A DNA stretch of 13,834 nucleotides from contig CAJQNX010000074.1 in NCBI GenBank assembly GCA_905479795.1, positions 1 to 13,834 on the forward strand, in the 5' to 3' direction. Source of the stretch: an uncultured Candidatus Midichloriaceae bacterium. GTDB taxonomy: Bacteria; Pseudomonadota; Alphaproteobacteria; Rickettsiales; Midichloriaceae. The translations under genes were made by a program, and so were the position numbers. Under the pieces are notes generated by a model. It had not been told where the DNA came from. It saw only the letters and a program-made list of their open reading frames with translations, and made no database searches. How positions within the stretch are numbered: the stretch's first letter is position 1; the number at the start of each line of letters is the position of its first letter. Positions 5,868 to 13,500 of the stretch are shown piece by piece.

Positions 5868-8528
5868 TTATTCTTGATTAAAAATAAGAATGAATTCTGT
5901 GCCGCCAGTAAAACTTGCATTGTATTTTATATCTCCATTCATTTTAATCATTGCCTGCTTACAAAAATTTAAACCAATACCATATCCATGAGTAGTAATA
6001 TATCGTTCAAATAGATGATTAATAATGTCATTATTTAATCCATAGCCATTATCTTTGATATGTAAATTATTATTTTTAATAAATAATTCTATTTTTGCTG
6101 TACTTCCAGCATACTTAAATTCATTTTTGATTAAATTAAACAGCACGTGCTTTAATAATGTATGAGAACCAGTGAAAACAAAATCTCCAGCATATTCTTT
6201 TTGATTAAGAAAAGATATTAGATCTCTTTGCTCTTCTGTCATTTTATACTCATCTAACACTTCATTTACACATTGTATCAATGAATATTGTCCCCAATCA
6301 GATGGTAAATCATTGTTTTGAATTTTTGTAGCACTTAGCATGATATCGATGTCTTGCATAGCCTTAATGTTACTTTTTTCTAAATTATCAATATGATCTT
6401 CTATTTTATTAAAATCTTTTAGTTTTAAGGCATCTCTTATTAATTTTACTTCTAGTAGCCCAATACTAAGAGGAGTTGTAACATCATGAGCTATTGAGCG
6501 TGCTAAAGTTTCCAATGCATATTGTTTCACTTTGTCTTCTCTAAATTTTTGAAAAACAATGTATATAATCACAATGCATAATAATAAAGTCGAGTAAGTT
6601 GAAAGAAATGTATTGTTAATATTAGAATTTAATTGAGGTAAATAAATTTTATACAGAGAGGTAACTTTAAAAAAAATAGCAATTAGTGTAATTGATATGA
6701 TGGTAAATATTAACGCATGATACGAGTTTATCAATAAAAATAATGCTATTATGGATATAAAACAATTAATACCCCATATTGCATCAAAACTACTTGCTAC
6801 AAAAAAATAAAATCCTGTTAAAGAAAGGGTAAAGAACAACACTACATTCCACAAAAAAACGGGATATTTTTCTTTAGTAAAGAATTCATAAGAAATTAAT
6901 AATATAGCAAGAAGAAGATTTGCAAAATGTAGCGTTTGTGCTATCGAATTAATTGCATCATTGAATGGAGAAAATCCTAAAATAAATAGCGGTATATTTA
7001 ATCCCATACTAAATAAAGCAAAAATATAATAGGTTAATTTACTATTTTGTACATTTTTCTTTATGTTTATGAAATTAATAAGAAATTGTTTTATTTTAGT
7101 TTTGAGCGGAAGTTTAGAATCAAGATATATAGGTTGTTCTCGTGTTATTATTCCAATTTTTATTTGAAAATAATGTGCGCCAAATAGTGCAATTGCACTT
7201 CCAATTACTCCAAAAGCTAAACTTATTGCACCAAAGTCACCAGCGTAGTACCTTGTTATTACAGTGCAAAGTATTCCAGAAAAAACACTTGCTAAAAATG
7301 ATTTATTGTTAGTTTTAAATTTCAAAAATCCTACTGTAAAAGGTACTAAAACGGTTGCATAATAGAAAGCTTGAAAAAATATTATCAATTTGAATATAGC
7401 TCCACTTGAAAGTGATATAATTACCGCTAATAAAGCGCATAAAAATGTTGAAATTCTTGCAATCAATAGTTCTGTTTTTCCATCAATTTTTGGGTATATT
7501 TTTTTTACGATATCATGTGAAACTACAATACTTAAAGAATTCAGCCAAGAATCTGCGGTTGACATTATTACTGCGAGAATGCCTACAATCATTATGCCAA
7601 TAAATATAGGGGGTAAACCTCCAACAAAATGATATAGAGCCATTTTAGCTTCTATATCTGGGTAAATTGTACGTATACAAAAACCCAAAGTAAATACTAT
7701 GCATGCAAAAAATAAAGATGTAACAATAAGTATATTGTATGAATCTGTTAATTGTTTTTTATTTTTTGCCATTAACAATCTTTGTGCGTAAGGAGCATGA
7801 ATTGCTGGTGCTACAATAAAAAGCACATAACTAAAAAATAGTAATAGGGAGCCATTGTTGTATAATGTAAAGTGCGATTCTGGCAATGAAGTTATAATGT
7901 TTTCATAACCACCTGCTTTAAAATATGCATACCCACAAGCGATAGGAAGTATTAAAAAGAAAATTAAAAATTGAAATACATCCGTTAACGCAACAGCTCT
8001 CACACCACCCAGGGCCGAGTAAAAAGTCAATATACCAATTCCTATTAGCACTCCTTGAGCATATGATAAATCTAGAAAATATTGAAATAAATAAGCTATT
8101 GCTGTCACTTGTATTGCTAAAATACCTACCGCAGTAATAATGATAATGATACTTGATACAATACTGCCGCAATTTCCATACAGTTTTTCCATTATCTCAG
8201 ACATTGATATACATCCATCAAATCTGCTAATATTTTTTGCATAAATATTTTTTACTATTATCCAGTTAAGGGGAATGAATAGTATTGCTGCTCCAAATAC
8301 TAAGCCCAATTTATAAATTTGTTCAGTTTTGCCAATGATTTGGTTGGCGCTCATAAAGGTTGCAAATATGGTGGAAATGATGACTAAGGTTGAAAAATTT
8401 TTATCTCCAATGGCATAATCTTTGATGCCCTTAACCTTAGTTGACTTGTAGAGCCCAATTATTAAACAAGCGAGTAGATAACCACCTATTATTAATATAT
8501 CAAATAATTGTAATTTTCCGATACTCAT
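5868..8528 (-). CDS. Sodium:solute symporter-histidine kinase fusion
   Basis: This 886-residue membrane protein joins a transporter to a sensor kinase. Residues 1-460 are a sodium:solute symporter (SSS/SLC5, PutP-like) domain. Its signatures are GGVRAVALTDVFQ (174-186), HAPYAQRLLMAKNKKQ (244-259) and the sodium-site helix STADSWLNSLS (323-333). Residues about 500-660 add roughly six more membrane helices. Then comes the kinase: H-box IAHDVTTPLS with H681, N-box NLIKNEFKYA (798-807), G1 DNGYG (826-830), F-box near F840 and G2 GYGIGL (848-853), ending without a receiver domain. All ATP-site boxes are present, so it is probably active. The order symporter-then-kinase recalls CbrA of Pseudomonas, but I see no STAC or PAS domain. 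The ligand is unknown. No response regulator is in the window. It lies 79 bases after recO and may be read from its promoter. Confidence 0.9.
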   Translation of the reverse strand: MSIGKLQLFDILIIGGYLLACLIIGLYKSTKVKGIKDYAIGDKNFSTLVIISTIFATFMSANQIIGKTEQIYKLGLVFGAAILFIPLNWIIVKNIYAKNISRFDGCISMSEIMEKLYGNCGSIVSSIIIIITAVGILAIQVTAIAYLFQYFLDLSYAQGVLIGIGILTFYSALGGVRAVALTDVFQFLIFFLILPIACGYAYFKAGGYENIITSLPESHFTLYNNGSLLLFFSYVLFIVAPAIHAPYAQRLLMAKNKKQLTDSYNILIVTSLFFACIVFTLGFCIRTIYPDIEAKMALYHFVGGLPPIFIGIMIVGILAVIMSTADSWLNSLSIVVSHDIVKKIYPKIDGKTELLIARISTFLCALLAVIISLSSGAIFKLIIFFQAFYYATVLVPFTVGFLKFKTNNKSFLASVFSGILCTVITRYYAGDFGAISLAFGVIGSAIALFGAHYFQIKIGIITREQPIYLDSKLPLKTKIKQFLINFINIKKNVQNSKLTYYIFALFSMGLNIPLFILGFSPFNDAINSIAQTLHFANLLLAILLISYEFFTKEKYPVFLWNVVLFFTLSLTGFYFFVASSFDAIWGINCFISIIALFLLINSYHALIFTIISITLIAIFFKVTSLYKIYLPQLNSNINNTFLSTYSTLLLCIVIIYIVFQKFREDKVKQYALETLARSIAHDVTTPLSIGLLEVKLIRDALKLKDFNKIEDHIDNLEKSNIKAMQDIDIMLSATKIQNNDLPSDWGQYSLIQCVNEVLDEYKMTEEQRDLISFLNQKEYAGDFVFTGSHTLLKHVLFNLIKNEFKYAGSTAKIELFIKNNNLHIKDNGYGLNNDIINHLFERYITTHGYGIGLNFCKQAMIKMNGDIKYNASFTGGTEFILIFNQE

Positions 8529-8577
8529 AAATTAAAACTTGTATAAAATCAAAATTACAATTTATCTTAGGGAGTTT

Positions 8578-8601
8578 ATATAATTAATCAATTAATTATA
8601 T
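8578..8601. repeat. Perfect AT-only inverted repeat, 11-base arms
   Basis: Left arm ATATAATTAAT (8578-8588) and right arm ATTAATTATAT (8591-8601) flank a central CA. It sits between the recO stop codon and the symporter-kinase start, about 50 bases before that start on the minus strand. There is no following T-run, so it is not a standard intrinsic terminator. An operator site or simple AT-rich coincidence are both possible. Confidence 0.5.
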
Positions 8602-8607
8602 CAAATT

Positions 8608-9333
8608 TTATAATTTTTCTATATGTTGTATTAAGAGTAATCTAGCTTCTGGATATTGAATGTAATTTGGTATAAAAATAAATTTTTCTATAAAATATCC
8701 TATTAAATTTAATGCCGAAATTATGTCTTGGTTGCAAATCTCTATATTATTGTTAATGAAAAATTTTGGCAATTTAAATAATTTGTCTTTATATTTTTCA
8801 CCCACCTTTGCTGTAACCGCATTGCCTGTATTTGGTGAGATATATTTTAGATTGTCAACAGAATTAGTTACCGCACATTTTGACCAATCTAATGCATATC
8901 CAGAGCAATTTAGTAATTTAGCTTCAAAGTTAATATATGCTTTGTAATTTTCATTAAGATCATCACTAGCGCAGAGAGTAAGTAATAAACCTTTTGTTTC
9001 AATGAAGGTTGTTTTATTTACATCCCCGTCCTTTAAAGCGACTTTAATCATTGATATTGTTGAATTTAATATCGATATTTTGCTACTTTCAAACATAATT
9101 TCTGAAAAAATTGAATGCACAAGTTCAACTTTTAAATATCCTAATTGCTCATTAAGCCTAGCCCTCCAGTTAAGTAAAATTATATTTCCAGGTATAGTTT
9201 CGTTTTTCTTTTTATTTATTCTGATAAGTCCTGAAATAATACCATTATTTTCTGAAAAACATTTTACAATCAAAAATTTTTCCTGAAATGGTTTGGCAGA
9301 AATTATTATTCCTATATCATTAATTTCTATCAT
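8608..9333 (-). CDS. recO: DNA repair protein RecO
   Basis: RecO works with RecR (and RecF) to load RecA onto SSB-coated single strands during gap repair, and it anneals complementary strands. The 241-residue product has the expected N-terminal OB-fold region, including the family-typical GIISGLIRINKKK (31-43). The helical C-terminal half carries the diagnostic stretch LLNCSGYALDWSKCAVTNS followed by YISPNTGNAV. It ends with a GYFIEKF helix and PEARLLLIQHIEKL. Zinc-binding cysteines seen in some bacterial RecO proteins are not complete here. The start ATG follows the glpX stop codon by 7 bases and has no Shine-Dalgarno site of its own, so it is probably translated by coupling from glpX. Length is normal for the family. 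Confidence 0.9.
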   Translation of the reverse strand: MIEINDIGIIISAKPFQEKFLIVKCFSENNGIISGLIRINKKKNETIPGNIILLNWRARLNEQLGYLKVELVHSIFSEIMFESSKISILNSTISMIKVALKDGDVNKTTFIETKGLLLTLCASDDLNENYKAYINFEAKLLNCSGYALDWSKCAVTNSVDNLKYISPNTGNAVTAKVGEKYKDKLFKLPKFFINNNIEICNQDIISALNLIGYFIEKFIFIPNYIQYPEARLLLIQHIEKL

Positions 9334-9340
9334 AGAAAAA

Positions 9341-10273
9341 TTAATATCTAGTTGTTTTGACTTTATATGACATTTTTTGAGCAGAATTTAATAACAAAGT
9401 TTCTGTAGTAAATTTGTTGTGATATTTTTTTACACCAGCCACTAATAATCCATCAGTAACTCCAGTTGCAGCAAAAATAACATCTTTTTTCACCAAATCA
9501 TCTACTTCATAAACTTGATTTATGTCATTAACTCCCATTTCTTTAGCTCTACGCACCTGCTCATCATTTTTAAATAGCAACTTTCCTTGCATTTTGCCTC
9601 CGATGCACTTTAATGCTGAAGCTGCTAAAACGCCTTCAGGAGCGCCGCCGGTTCCGATATATATATCAACATCATTACCAGGAAGGGTAGCAGCTATAAC
9701 GGCAGAAATATCTCCATCTCCAATTAATTGAATTTTGGAGCCAACAGTTCTGATTTCTTCTATTATGCCTAGGTGCCTCTCTCTATCTAGCATCATTACT
9801 ACTATGTCACTAGGATCACATTTTTTATACTTTGCTAAATTTAAGATATTTTCTTTAGCGCTGCTATTGATATCAATAGTGTTTTTGGGATACTTTGCAC
9901 CAATAGCAATCTTCTGCATATATAAATCTGGTGCACATAAAAAGGAGTTCTCAGAACTTATTGCTATAACTGCCATAGAGCCAGAGTCTGCTCTTGCGCA
10001 TACAGTGGTTCCTTCAAGAGGATCAACAGCAATGTCAATCTTTTCACCACCCTTTCCTAATTTCTCTCCAATATATAGCATTGGGGCCTTGTCTCTCTCT
10101 CCCTCACCTATTGCAATCTTACCACTCATGAGTAATTTATTTAGTTCTTGTCTCATAACATCAACTGCTGCTTTATCTGCAGAGATATTATCTCCTTTAC
10201 CAATCCAATTATAACATGCAATCGCTGTCAATTCCGTAACATTTTGAATACCATACAGCCAACTATTATTCAT
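9341..10273 (-). CDS. glpX: Fructose-1,6-bisphosphatase class II
   Basis: GlpX hydrolyses fructose 1,6-bisphosphate to fructose 6-phosphate, the committed step of gluconeogenesis, in the cytoplasm with Mn or Mg. The 310-residue protein aligns over its whole length with the family. Metal and substrate residues are present: D33, E57 in GEGERDKAPMLYIGE (56-70), D84 and E87 in DPLEGTT (84-90), and E213 in GTGGAPEGV. Typical ATG(V/I)TDG and TTETLL stretches follow near the end. It is slightly shorter at the C-terminus than the E. coli enzyme. It is the first gene of a minus-strand unit with recO and is divergent from rpe. The pair provides sugar phosphates from host-derived carbon: GlpX makes fructose 6-phosphate, which the non-oxidative pentose phosphate enzymes including Rpe can use. 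The identification is very secure. Confidence 0.96.
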   Translation of the reverse strand: MNNSWLYGIQNVTELTAIACYNWIGKGDNISADKAAVDVMRQELNKLLMSGKIAIGEGERDKAPMLYIGEKLGKGGEKIDIAVDPLEGTTVCARADSGSMAVIAISSENSFLCAPDLYMQKIAIGAKYPKNTIDINSSAKENILNLAKYKKCDPSDIVVMMLDRERHLGIIEEIRTVGSKIQLIGDGDISAVIAATLPGNDVDIYIGTGGAPEGVLAASALKCIGGKMQGKLLFKNDEQVRRAKEMGVNDINQVYEVDDLVKKDVIFAATGVTDGLLVAGVKKYHNKFTTETLLLNSAQKMSYKVKTTRY

Positions 10274-10286
10274 ATTTATCTATAAA

Positions 10287-10343
10287 ATATTAAAAATTAT
10301 GCGAATATTTCATCAATATATGGTAAAAAATTAGCAAGTGCAA
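10287..10343 (-). promoter_or_regulatory. Candidate promoters of glpX-recO
   Basis: Two sigma70-like candidates lie in the 87-base divergent spacer. The better one is TTGCAC (10343-10338), 17 bases, TATATT (10320-10315). The other is TTGATG (10316-10311), 18 bases, TAATAT (10292-10287). Both point toward glpX and overlap each other slightly. No equally good promoter for rpe was found; a TATAAA at 10348-10353 lacks a -35 partner. Confidence 0.45.
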
Positions 10344-10360
10344 AACATATAAATGATACC

Positions 10361-11029
10361 ATGAAAAAAAATAAGATATCAGCATCAATCCTTGCTGCCA
10401 ATTTTGCAATACTCAGAGAGGAAATAAAAAGTATATCCAACTCTGGAGCTGATTCAATTCATTTGGATATAATGGATGGTCATTTTGTTCCAAATATAAG
10501 TTTTGGACCTGATATTTTTAACATTATAAAAAAGGAAAGCACAATTCCGCTAAAAACTCATTTAATGATTAGCAATCCAGAGAGGTATGTTGATGCATTT
10601 ATTGAAGCAGGCAGCGATATGATAATATTTCACCAAGAAACAGTAATTCACTGCGATAGGTTGGTTGATTATATTAAGAATAAAGGAGTAAAGGTTGGCG
10701 TCTCTATTATACCTTCCACTCATGAATCTGTGTTAGAATACATATATGAAAAGCTTGATGAAATACTTGTGATGACGGTTAATCCAGGGTTTGGTGGTCA
10801 AAAATTTTTAAATAGCCAATTAAAAAAAATTCATAACCTTAGTATAATGACGAGCAAGAAGACAAATATTGATATAGGCGTTGATGGAGGAATTAATCCT
10901 GATACATTGAAAGAGTGTGCAAAAAATGGTGCAAATCTCGCAATAGCTGGAAATTATATATTTAAAGGCAATGAGTATAAATTTCAGGTTGAGGAACTTA
11001 AAAAAAGTTTCAAAACTGAAGTAATGTAA
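10361..11029 (+). CDS. rpe: Ribulose-phosphate 3-epimerase
   Basis: Rpe interconverts ribulose 5-phosphate and xylulose 5-phosphate in the pentose phosphate pathway. The 222-residue protein is a full-length TIM barrel. It starts with the hallmark KISASILAANF (5-15) and has the metal and catalytic residues H34, D36 (HLDIMDGHFVPN), H67 (KTHLMI) and D175 (GVDGGI). The phosphate-binding MTVNPGFGGQKF spans 138-149. The usual LNPATP strand reads SIIPST here, a mild deviation. It opens a plus-strand run with gshB, gmk and rlmE, and is divergent from glpX across 87 bases. No Shine-Dalgarno site is visible before the ATG, as for many genes here. In an intracellular parasite this enzyme would mainly serve ribose supply for nucleotides through the non-oxidative branch. 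Confidence 0.95.
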   Translation: MKKNKISASILAANFAILREEIKSISNSGADSIHLDIMDGHFVPNISFGPDIFNIIKKESTIPLKTHLMISNPERYVDAFIEAGSDMIIFHQETVIHCDRLVDYIKNKGVKVGVSIIPSTHESVLEYIYEKLDEILVMTVNPGFGGQKFLNSQLKKIHNLSIMTSKKTNIDIGVDGGINPDTLKECAKNGANLAIAGNYIFKGNEYKFQVEELKKSFKTEVM

Positions 11030-11104
11030 AGATTTGCTTTCTATCTGGTGCAATAGCTTTTAGGATTAAAGCGGCGTATTAAATTTTAAATAAGTAAGTA
11101 TTTT

Positions 11105-12070
11105 ATGATAACGGAGCAAAATAAATCTGTAGCTTTTCTCATTGACCCGATTGAGGATTTAGATTTTACATCAGATTCTACATTAGTAATAGCTAATGAG
11201 TTTCAGATCAGAGGTTATAAATTATTTTATTTTTTACCTCAAAGTTTAATTTTTGAAAATGATCAATTATATGCCAAAGGTAAGTATTTTAAAATAGACT
11301 ATGAAGGCCAAAATATCACTGAATTAAATTCAGATAAAGTGTTGCTTGAAAATTTTGACATTATTTTTATTAGGCAAATACCGCCTTTCAATCAGCAATA
11401 TTTAACTATTACATATTTAATTGAAACCCTAAAGCGTACTTTGATATTGAATGATCCGAAATCAATAAGGGATGTAACAGAAAAATTGAGTATTTTGAAT
11501 TTTAAAGATTACATACCAGATACTATGGTATCTTCAAATGCTAATGAAATAAAAGATTTTATAGAGAGGCATAATGTTGCAATATTGAAGCCACTTTATG
11601 ATTGCGCAGGTCAAGGAGTTATAAAAATAGAGTATAATATTCAAAATATAAAGAGAGCCATAGAAGCTATAGTGGAAGAGCAGGGGTATGTAATGTTGCA
11701 GGAATATTTGCCAAATGTAAGAGATTTCGGTGATAAGAGAGTTATGTTTCTAGATGGGGAAGTTTTAGGAGTTATTAATAGAAAAGCAAAACAGGGGGAA
11801 TTCAGAGTTAATATGATAGTAGGGGGGAAATCGTATAAGACTTCATTGACTCGAGAAGAGCAAAAATTATGTAATGAGGTAGGAAAATTTTTGAAGGATG
11901 AAAATTTGTTCTTAGTAGGAATTGATATAATTGATGAGAAATTGATTGAGATAAATGTGACTTCTCCAACAGGCTTAGTTGCCATTAGAAATTTATATGG
12001 GACTGATGTTGGAAAAATAATTGTTGATAAAATTGAAACAAAGCTAAAAAATTGTTATAGTGCGAGCTAA
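11105..12070 (+). CDS. gshB: Glutathione synthetase
   Basis: GshB is an ATP-grasp ligase that joins gamma-glutamylcysteine and glycine to make glutathione, the second step of the pathway, in the cytoplasm. The 321-residue product shows the family pattern throughout. DPIEDLDFTSDST (14-26) is the N-terminal domain. Then follow RQIPPFNQQY (90-99), NDPKSIRDVTEKL (116-128), ILKPLYDCAGQGV with K162 as an ATP ligand, LQEYLPNVRDFGDKR (198-212), and the metal-binding EINVTSPTGL near the end (282-291). The usual ETRGN glycine-loop motif reads EFRVN (232-236), and the ATP loop is CAGQG rather than MGG, both modest departures. It follows rpe by 75 bases and precedes gmk by 24. gshA is not in the window, so whether the whole pathway is present cannot be told. 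Assignment is secure. Confidence 0.93.
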   Translation: MITEQNKSVAFLIDPIEDLDFTSDSTLVIANEFQIRGYKLFYFLPQSLIFENDQLYAKGKYFKIDYEGQNITELNSDKVLLENFDIIFIRQIPPFNQQYLTITYLIETLKRTLILNDPKSIRDVTEKLSILNFKDYIPDTMVSSNANEIKDFIERHNVAILKPLYDCAGQGVIKIEYNIQNIKRAIEAIVEEQGYVMLQEYLPNVRDFGDKRVMFLDGEVLGVINRKAKQGEFRVNMIVGGKSYKTSLTREEQKLCNEVGKFLKDENLFLVGIDIIDEKLIEINVTSPTGLVAIRNLYGTDVGKIIVDKIETKLKNCYSAS

Positions 12071-12094
12071 TTTAAAATTTAAAATTTATTTCTA

Positions 12095-12748
12095 GTGATT
12101 AATATTAAAAGGCGTGGCTTGATGTTTATTTTGTCAGCGCCATCAGGAACTGGCAAAACAACATTAGCAAATTATATTTTAGAAAATGATAGCCACATTT
12201 CTTTATCTATATCTTGTACAACTAGAAAGAAAAGACCAAATGAGGTAGAGGGTGTTCATTATTATTTTATAAGTTGTGAAGAATTTAAAAAGCAAATTGA
12301 AAGTGATGAATTTTTAGAATATGCAGAAATTTTTGGTGAGTTTTATGGCACGCCTAAAAAACAAGTTCTTAAAAAATTGGACAAAGGTGAAGATGTTTTA
12401 TTTGATATAGATTGGCAGGGTCATAGACAACTATCAGCAATCGCAAGAGCAGATGTAACTAGTATTTTTTTGTTGCCACCATCTAAAAAAGAATTGTTAG
12501 AGAGGTTAGAATTAAGAAATCAAGACAAGCCAAAAATAATAGAACAAAGAATGTTGAGATCCGATGAGGAAATAAGTCATTGGCATGAATATGATTATAT
12601 TATTATCAATAGGGATATTAATCAGAGTATGGAAAAATTGATCTCTATTCTAAAATCAGAAAGGCTAAGAAAAGAAAGAAGAATTGGTTTAAATGATTTT
12701 GTGGCCACTTTAATTCATGAAAAATTTGTTAAGAGCAAGGTAATTTGA
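12095..12748 (+). CDS. gmk: Guanylate kinase
   Basis: Gmk phosphorylates GMP to GDP with ATP, an essential step of GTP, dGTP and (p)ppGpp supply. The 217-residue protein has the P-loop APSGTGKTT (15-23) and the GMP-binding stretch SCTTRKKRPNEVEGVHYYF (40-58). EYAEIFGEFYGTP (75-87) and the lid sequence RMLRSDEEISHW (152-163) follow. I chose GTG at 12095 because it includes RRGLM just before the P-loop strand, which is conserved in alphaproteobacterial Gmk. ATG at 12122 (residue 10) is the alternative and would drop it. Neither start has a strong ribosome site. The gene follows gshB by 24 bases and its TGA overlaps the start of rlmE, so the two are co-translated. Full length, no missing motif. 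Confidence 0.95.
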   Translation: MINIKRRGLMFILSAPSGTGKTTLANYILENDSHISLSISCTTRKKRPNEVEGVHYYFISCEEFKKQIESDEFLEYAEIFGEFYGTPKKQVLKKLDKGEDVLFDIDWQGHRQLSAIARADVTSIFLLPPSKKELLERLELRNQDKPKIIEQRMLRSDEEISHWHEYDYIIINRDINQSMEKLISILKSERLRKERRIGLNDFVATLIHEKFVKSKVI

Positions 12749-13380
12749 AAAAAAATATTAGAGCAAAAGCTACACAATCATCTACTAAATGGGTAGGTAG
12801 AAATGCTAATGATAAATTTAGTAAGCTAGCTAAGCAGAATCATTTTCGCTCAAGAGCTGCATATAAGCTTGATGATATAAATAAAAAATTTAAAATCCTT
12901 AAAGGAGCGAAATTTATTTTAGATCTGGGTGCAGCACCAGGATCATGGCTTCAGTATATCAGTAGATTTAGTAAAGCAAATAGCCTGCTCATCGGGGTTG
13001 ATTTAAAGGAGATTGAGGCTATAAAAAATACCAAAATCATTGAAGGAGATTTTACTTCAAGTGAGGTATGGGGAAAATTGGATGAAATGTTGTCAGGAAA
13101 CAAATTAAATTTAATTTGCAGTGACATGGCGCCAAATACTAGCGGTACCAGAAGTATGAATCACATAAATATTATGAGTTTAGCTGAATCAGTCTTTTTA
13201 TTTTCTGAAAATTTTTTAGACAAAAAAGGATCGCTTGTTATAAAGCTATTTGAGGGAAATAAAACAAAAGAATTTTTCAATAAATTGAGGCTGCATTTTA
13301 AAGAAGTGCATTTTTTTAAGCCTGAAGCTAGTTATAAAGATTCATCAGAAATTTTTATAATAGCGATTCATAAAATCTAA
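12745..13380 (+). CDS. rlmE: 23S rRNA 2'-O-methyltransferase RlmE (FtsJ/RrmJ)
   Basis: RlmE uses S-adenosylmethionine to methylate the 2'-OH of the conserved uridine of the 23S A-loop (U2552 in E. coli) during large-subunit assembly. The catalytic tetrad is visible as K41 (RSRAAYKL), D127 (SDMAPNTSG), K167 (LVIKLFEG) and E202 (SEIFIIA). The cofactor loop is DLGAAPGSW (60-68). Length, 211 residues, is normal. The start is TTG at 12745, overlapping the gmk stop by 4 bases (TTGA), with AAGG at 12737-12740 as a closely spaced ribosome site. No ATG lies before residue 115, so a non-ATG start is forced. In many bacteria it is a heat-shock gene paired with ftsH. Here it ends a gmk operon instead. 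Confidence 0.95.
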   Translation: MKKNIRAKATQSSTKWVGRNANDKFSKLAKQNHFRSRAAYKLDDINKKFKILKGAKFILDLGAAPGSWLQYISRFSKANSLLIGVDLKEIEAIKNTKIIEGDFTSSEVWGKLDEMLSGNKLNLICSDMAPNTSGTRSMNHINIMSLAESVFLFSENFLDKKGSLVIKLFEGNKTKEFFNKLRLHFKEVHFFKPEASYKDSSEIFIIAIHKI

Positions 13381-13417
13381 TCTTAAGTTGTCATATATAT
13401 CTTGATTTTGTTACTCA

Positions 13418-13446
13418 TTTACAAAAAAACAAAAACATTGTATAAT
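13418..13446 (+). promoter_or_regulatory. Strong sigma70-type promoter of the 13501 gene
   Basis: TTTACA (13418-13423) and a perfect TATAAT (13441-13446) are spaced by 17 bases, the best promoter match in the window. Transcription would start near 13453, giving a leader of about 48 bases. Confidence 0.7.
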
Positions 13447-13448
13447 AT

Positions 13449-13460
13449 TACCTACAGGTA
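13449..13460. promoter_or_regulatory. Short palindrome over the expected transcription start
   Basis: TACCT and AGGTA flank a central AC just after the -10 box. Its place over the start site suggests a possible operator. With only 5-base arms, chance is a real alternative. Confidence 0.3.
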
Positions 13461-13470
13461 GTTGGTGGGC

Positions 13471-13500
13471 ATGTAAGTTTATTGAGGTTAGGAAGGATAA
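13471..13500 (+). promoter_or_regulatory. Leader with ATG-TAA minimal frame and ribosome binding site
   Basis: A start codon directly followed by a stop (ATGTAA, 13471-13476) lies behind a GGTGG stretch. Then come GAGGT (13484-13488) and AGGAAGG (13490-13496), the latter 4 bases before the ATG at 13501. AGGAAGG is the likely functional site. GAGGT repeats the string found before the 4262 gene. Confidence 0.5.

Noticed and set aside
7918..8172. An 84-codon frame inside the symporter-kinase gene, same strand in another phase
   Set aside because: Overlaps the essential symporter helices and reads as a serine and isoleucine rich out-of-phase translation.
9002..9286. A 94-codon plus-strand open frame over recO
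   Set aside because: Shadow of the recO reading frame; no promoter or ribosome site.
9735..10214. A 159-codon open frame on the plus strand
   Set aside because: It lies entirely antisense to glpX, whose family match is beyond doubt, and its sequence is a low-complexity mirror of glpX codons.
11641..11985. A 114-codon minus-strand open frame
   Set aside because: Antisense to the conserved core of gshB, with no recognisable protein features.
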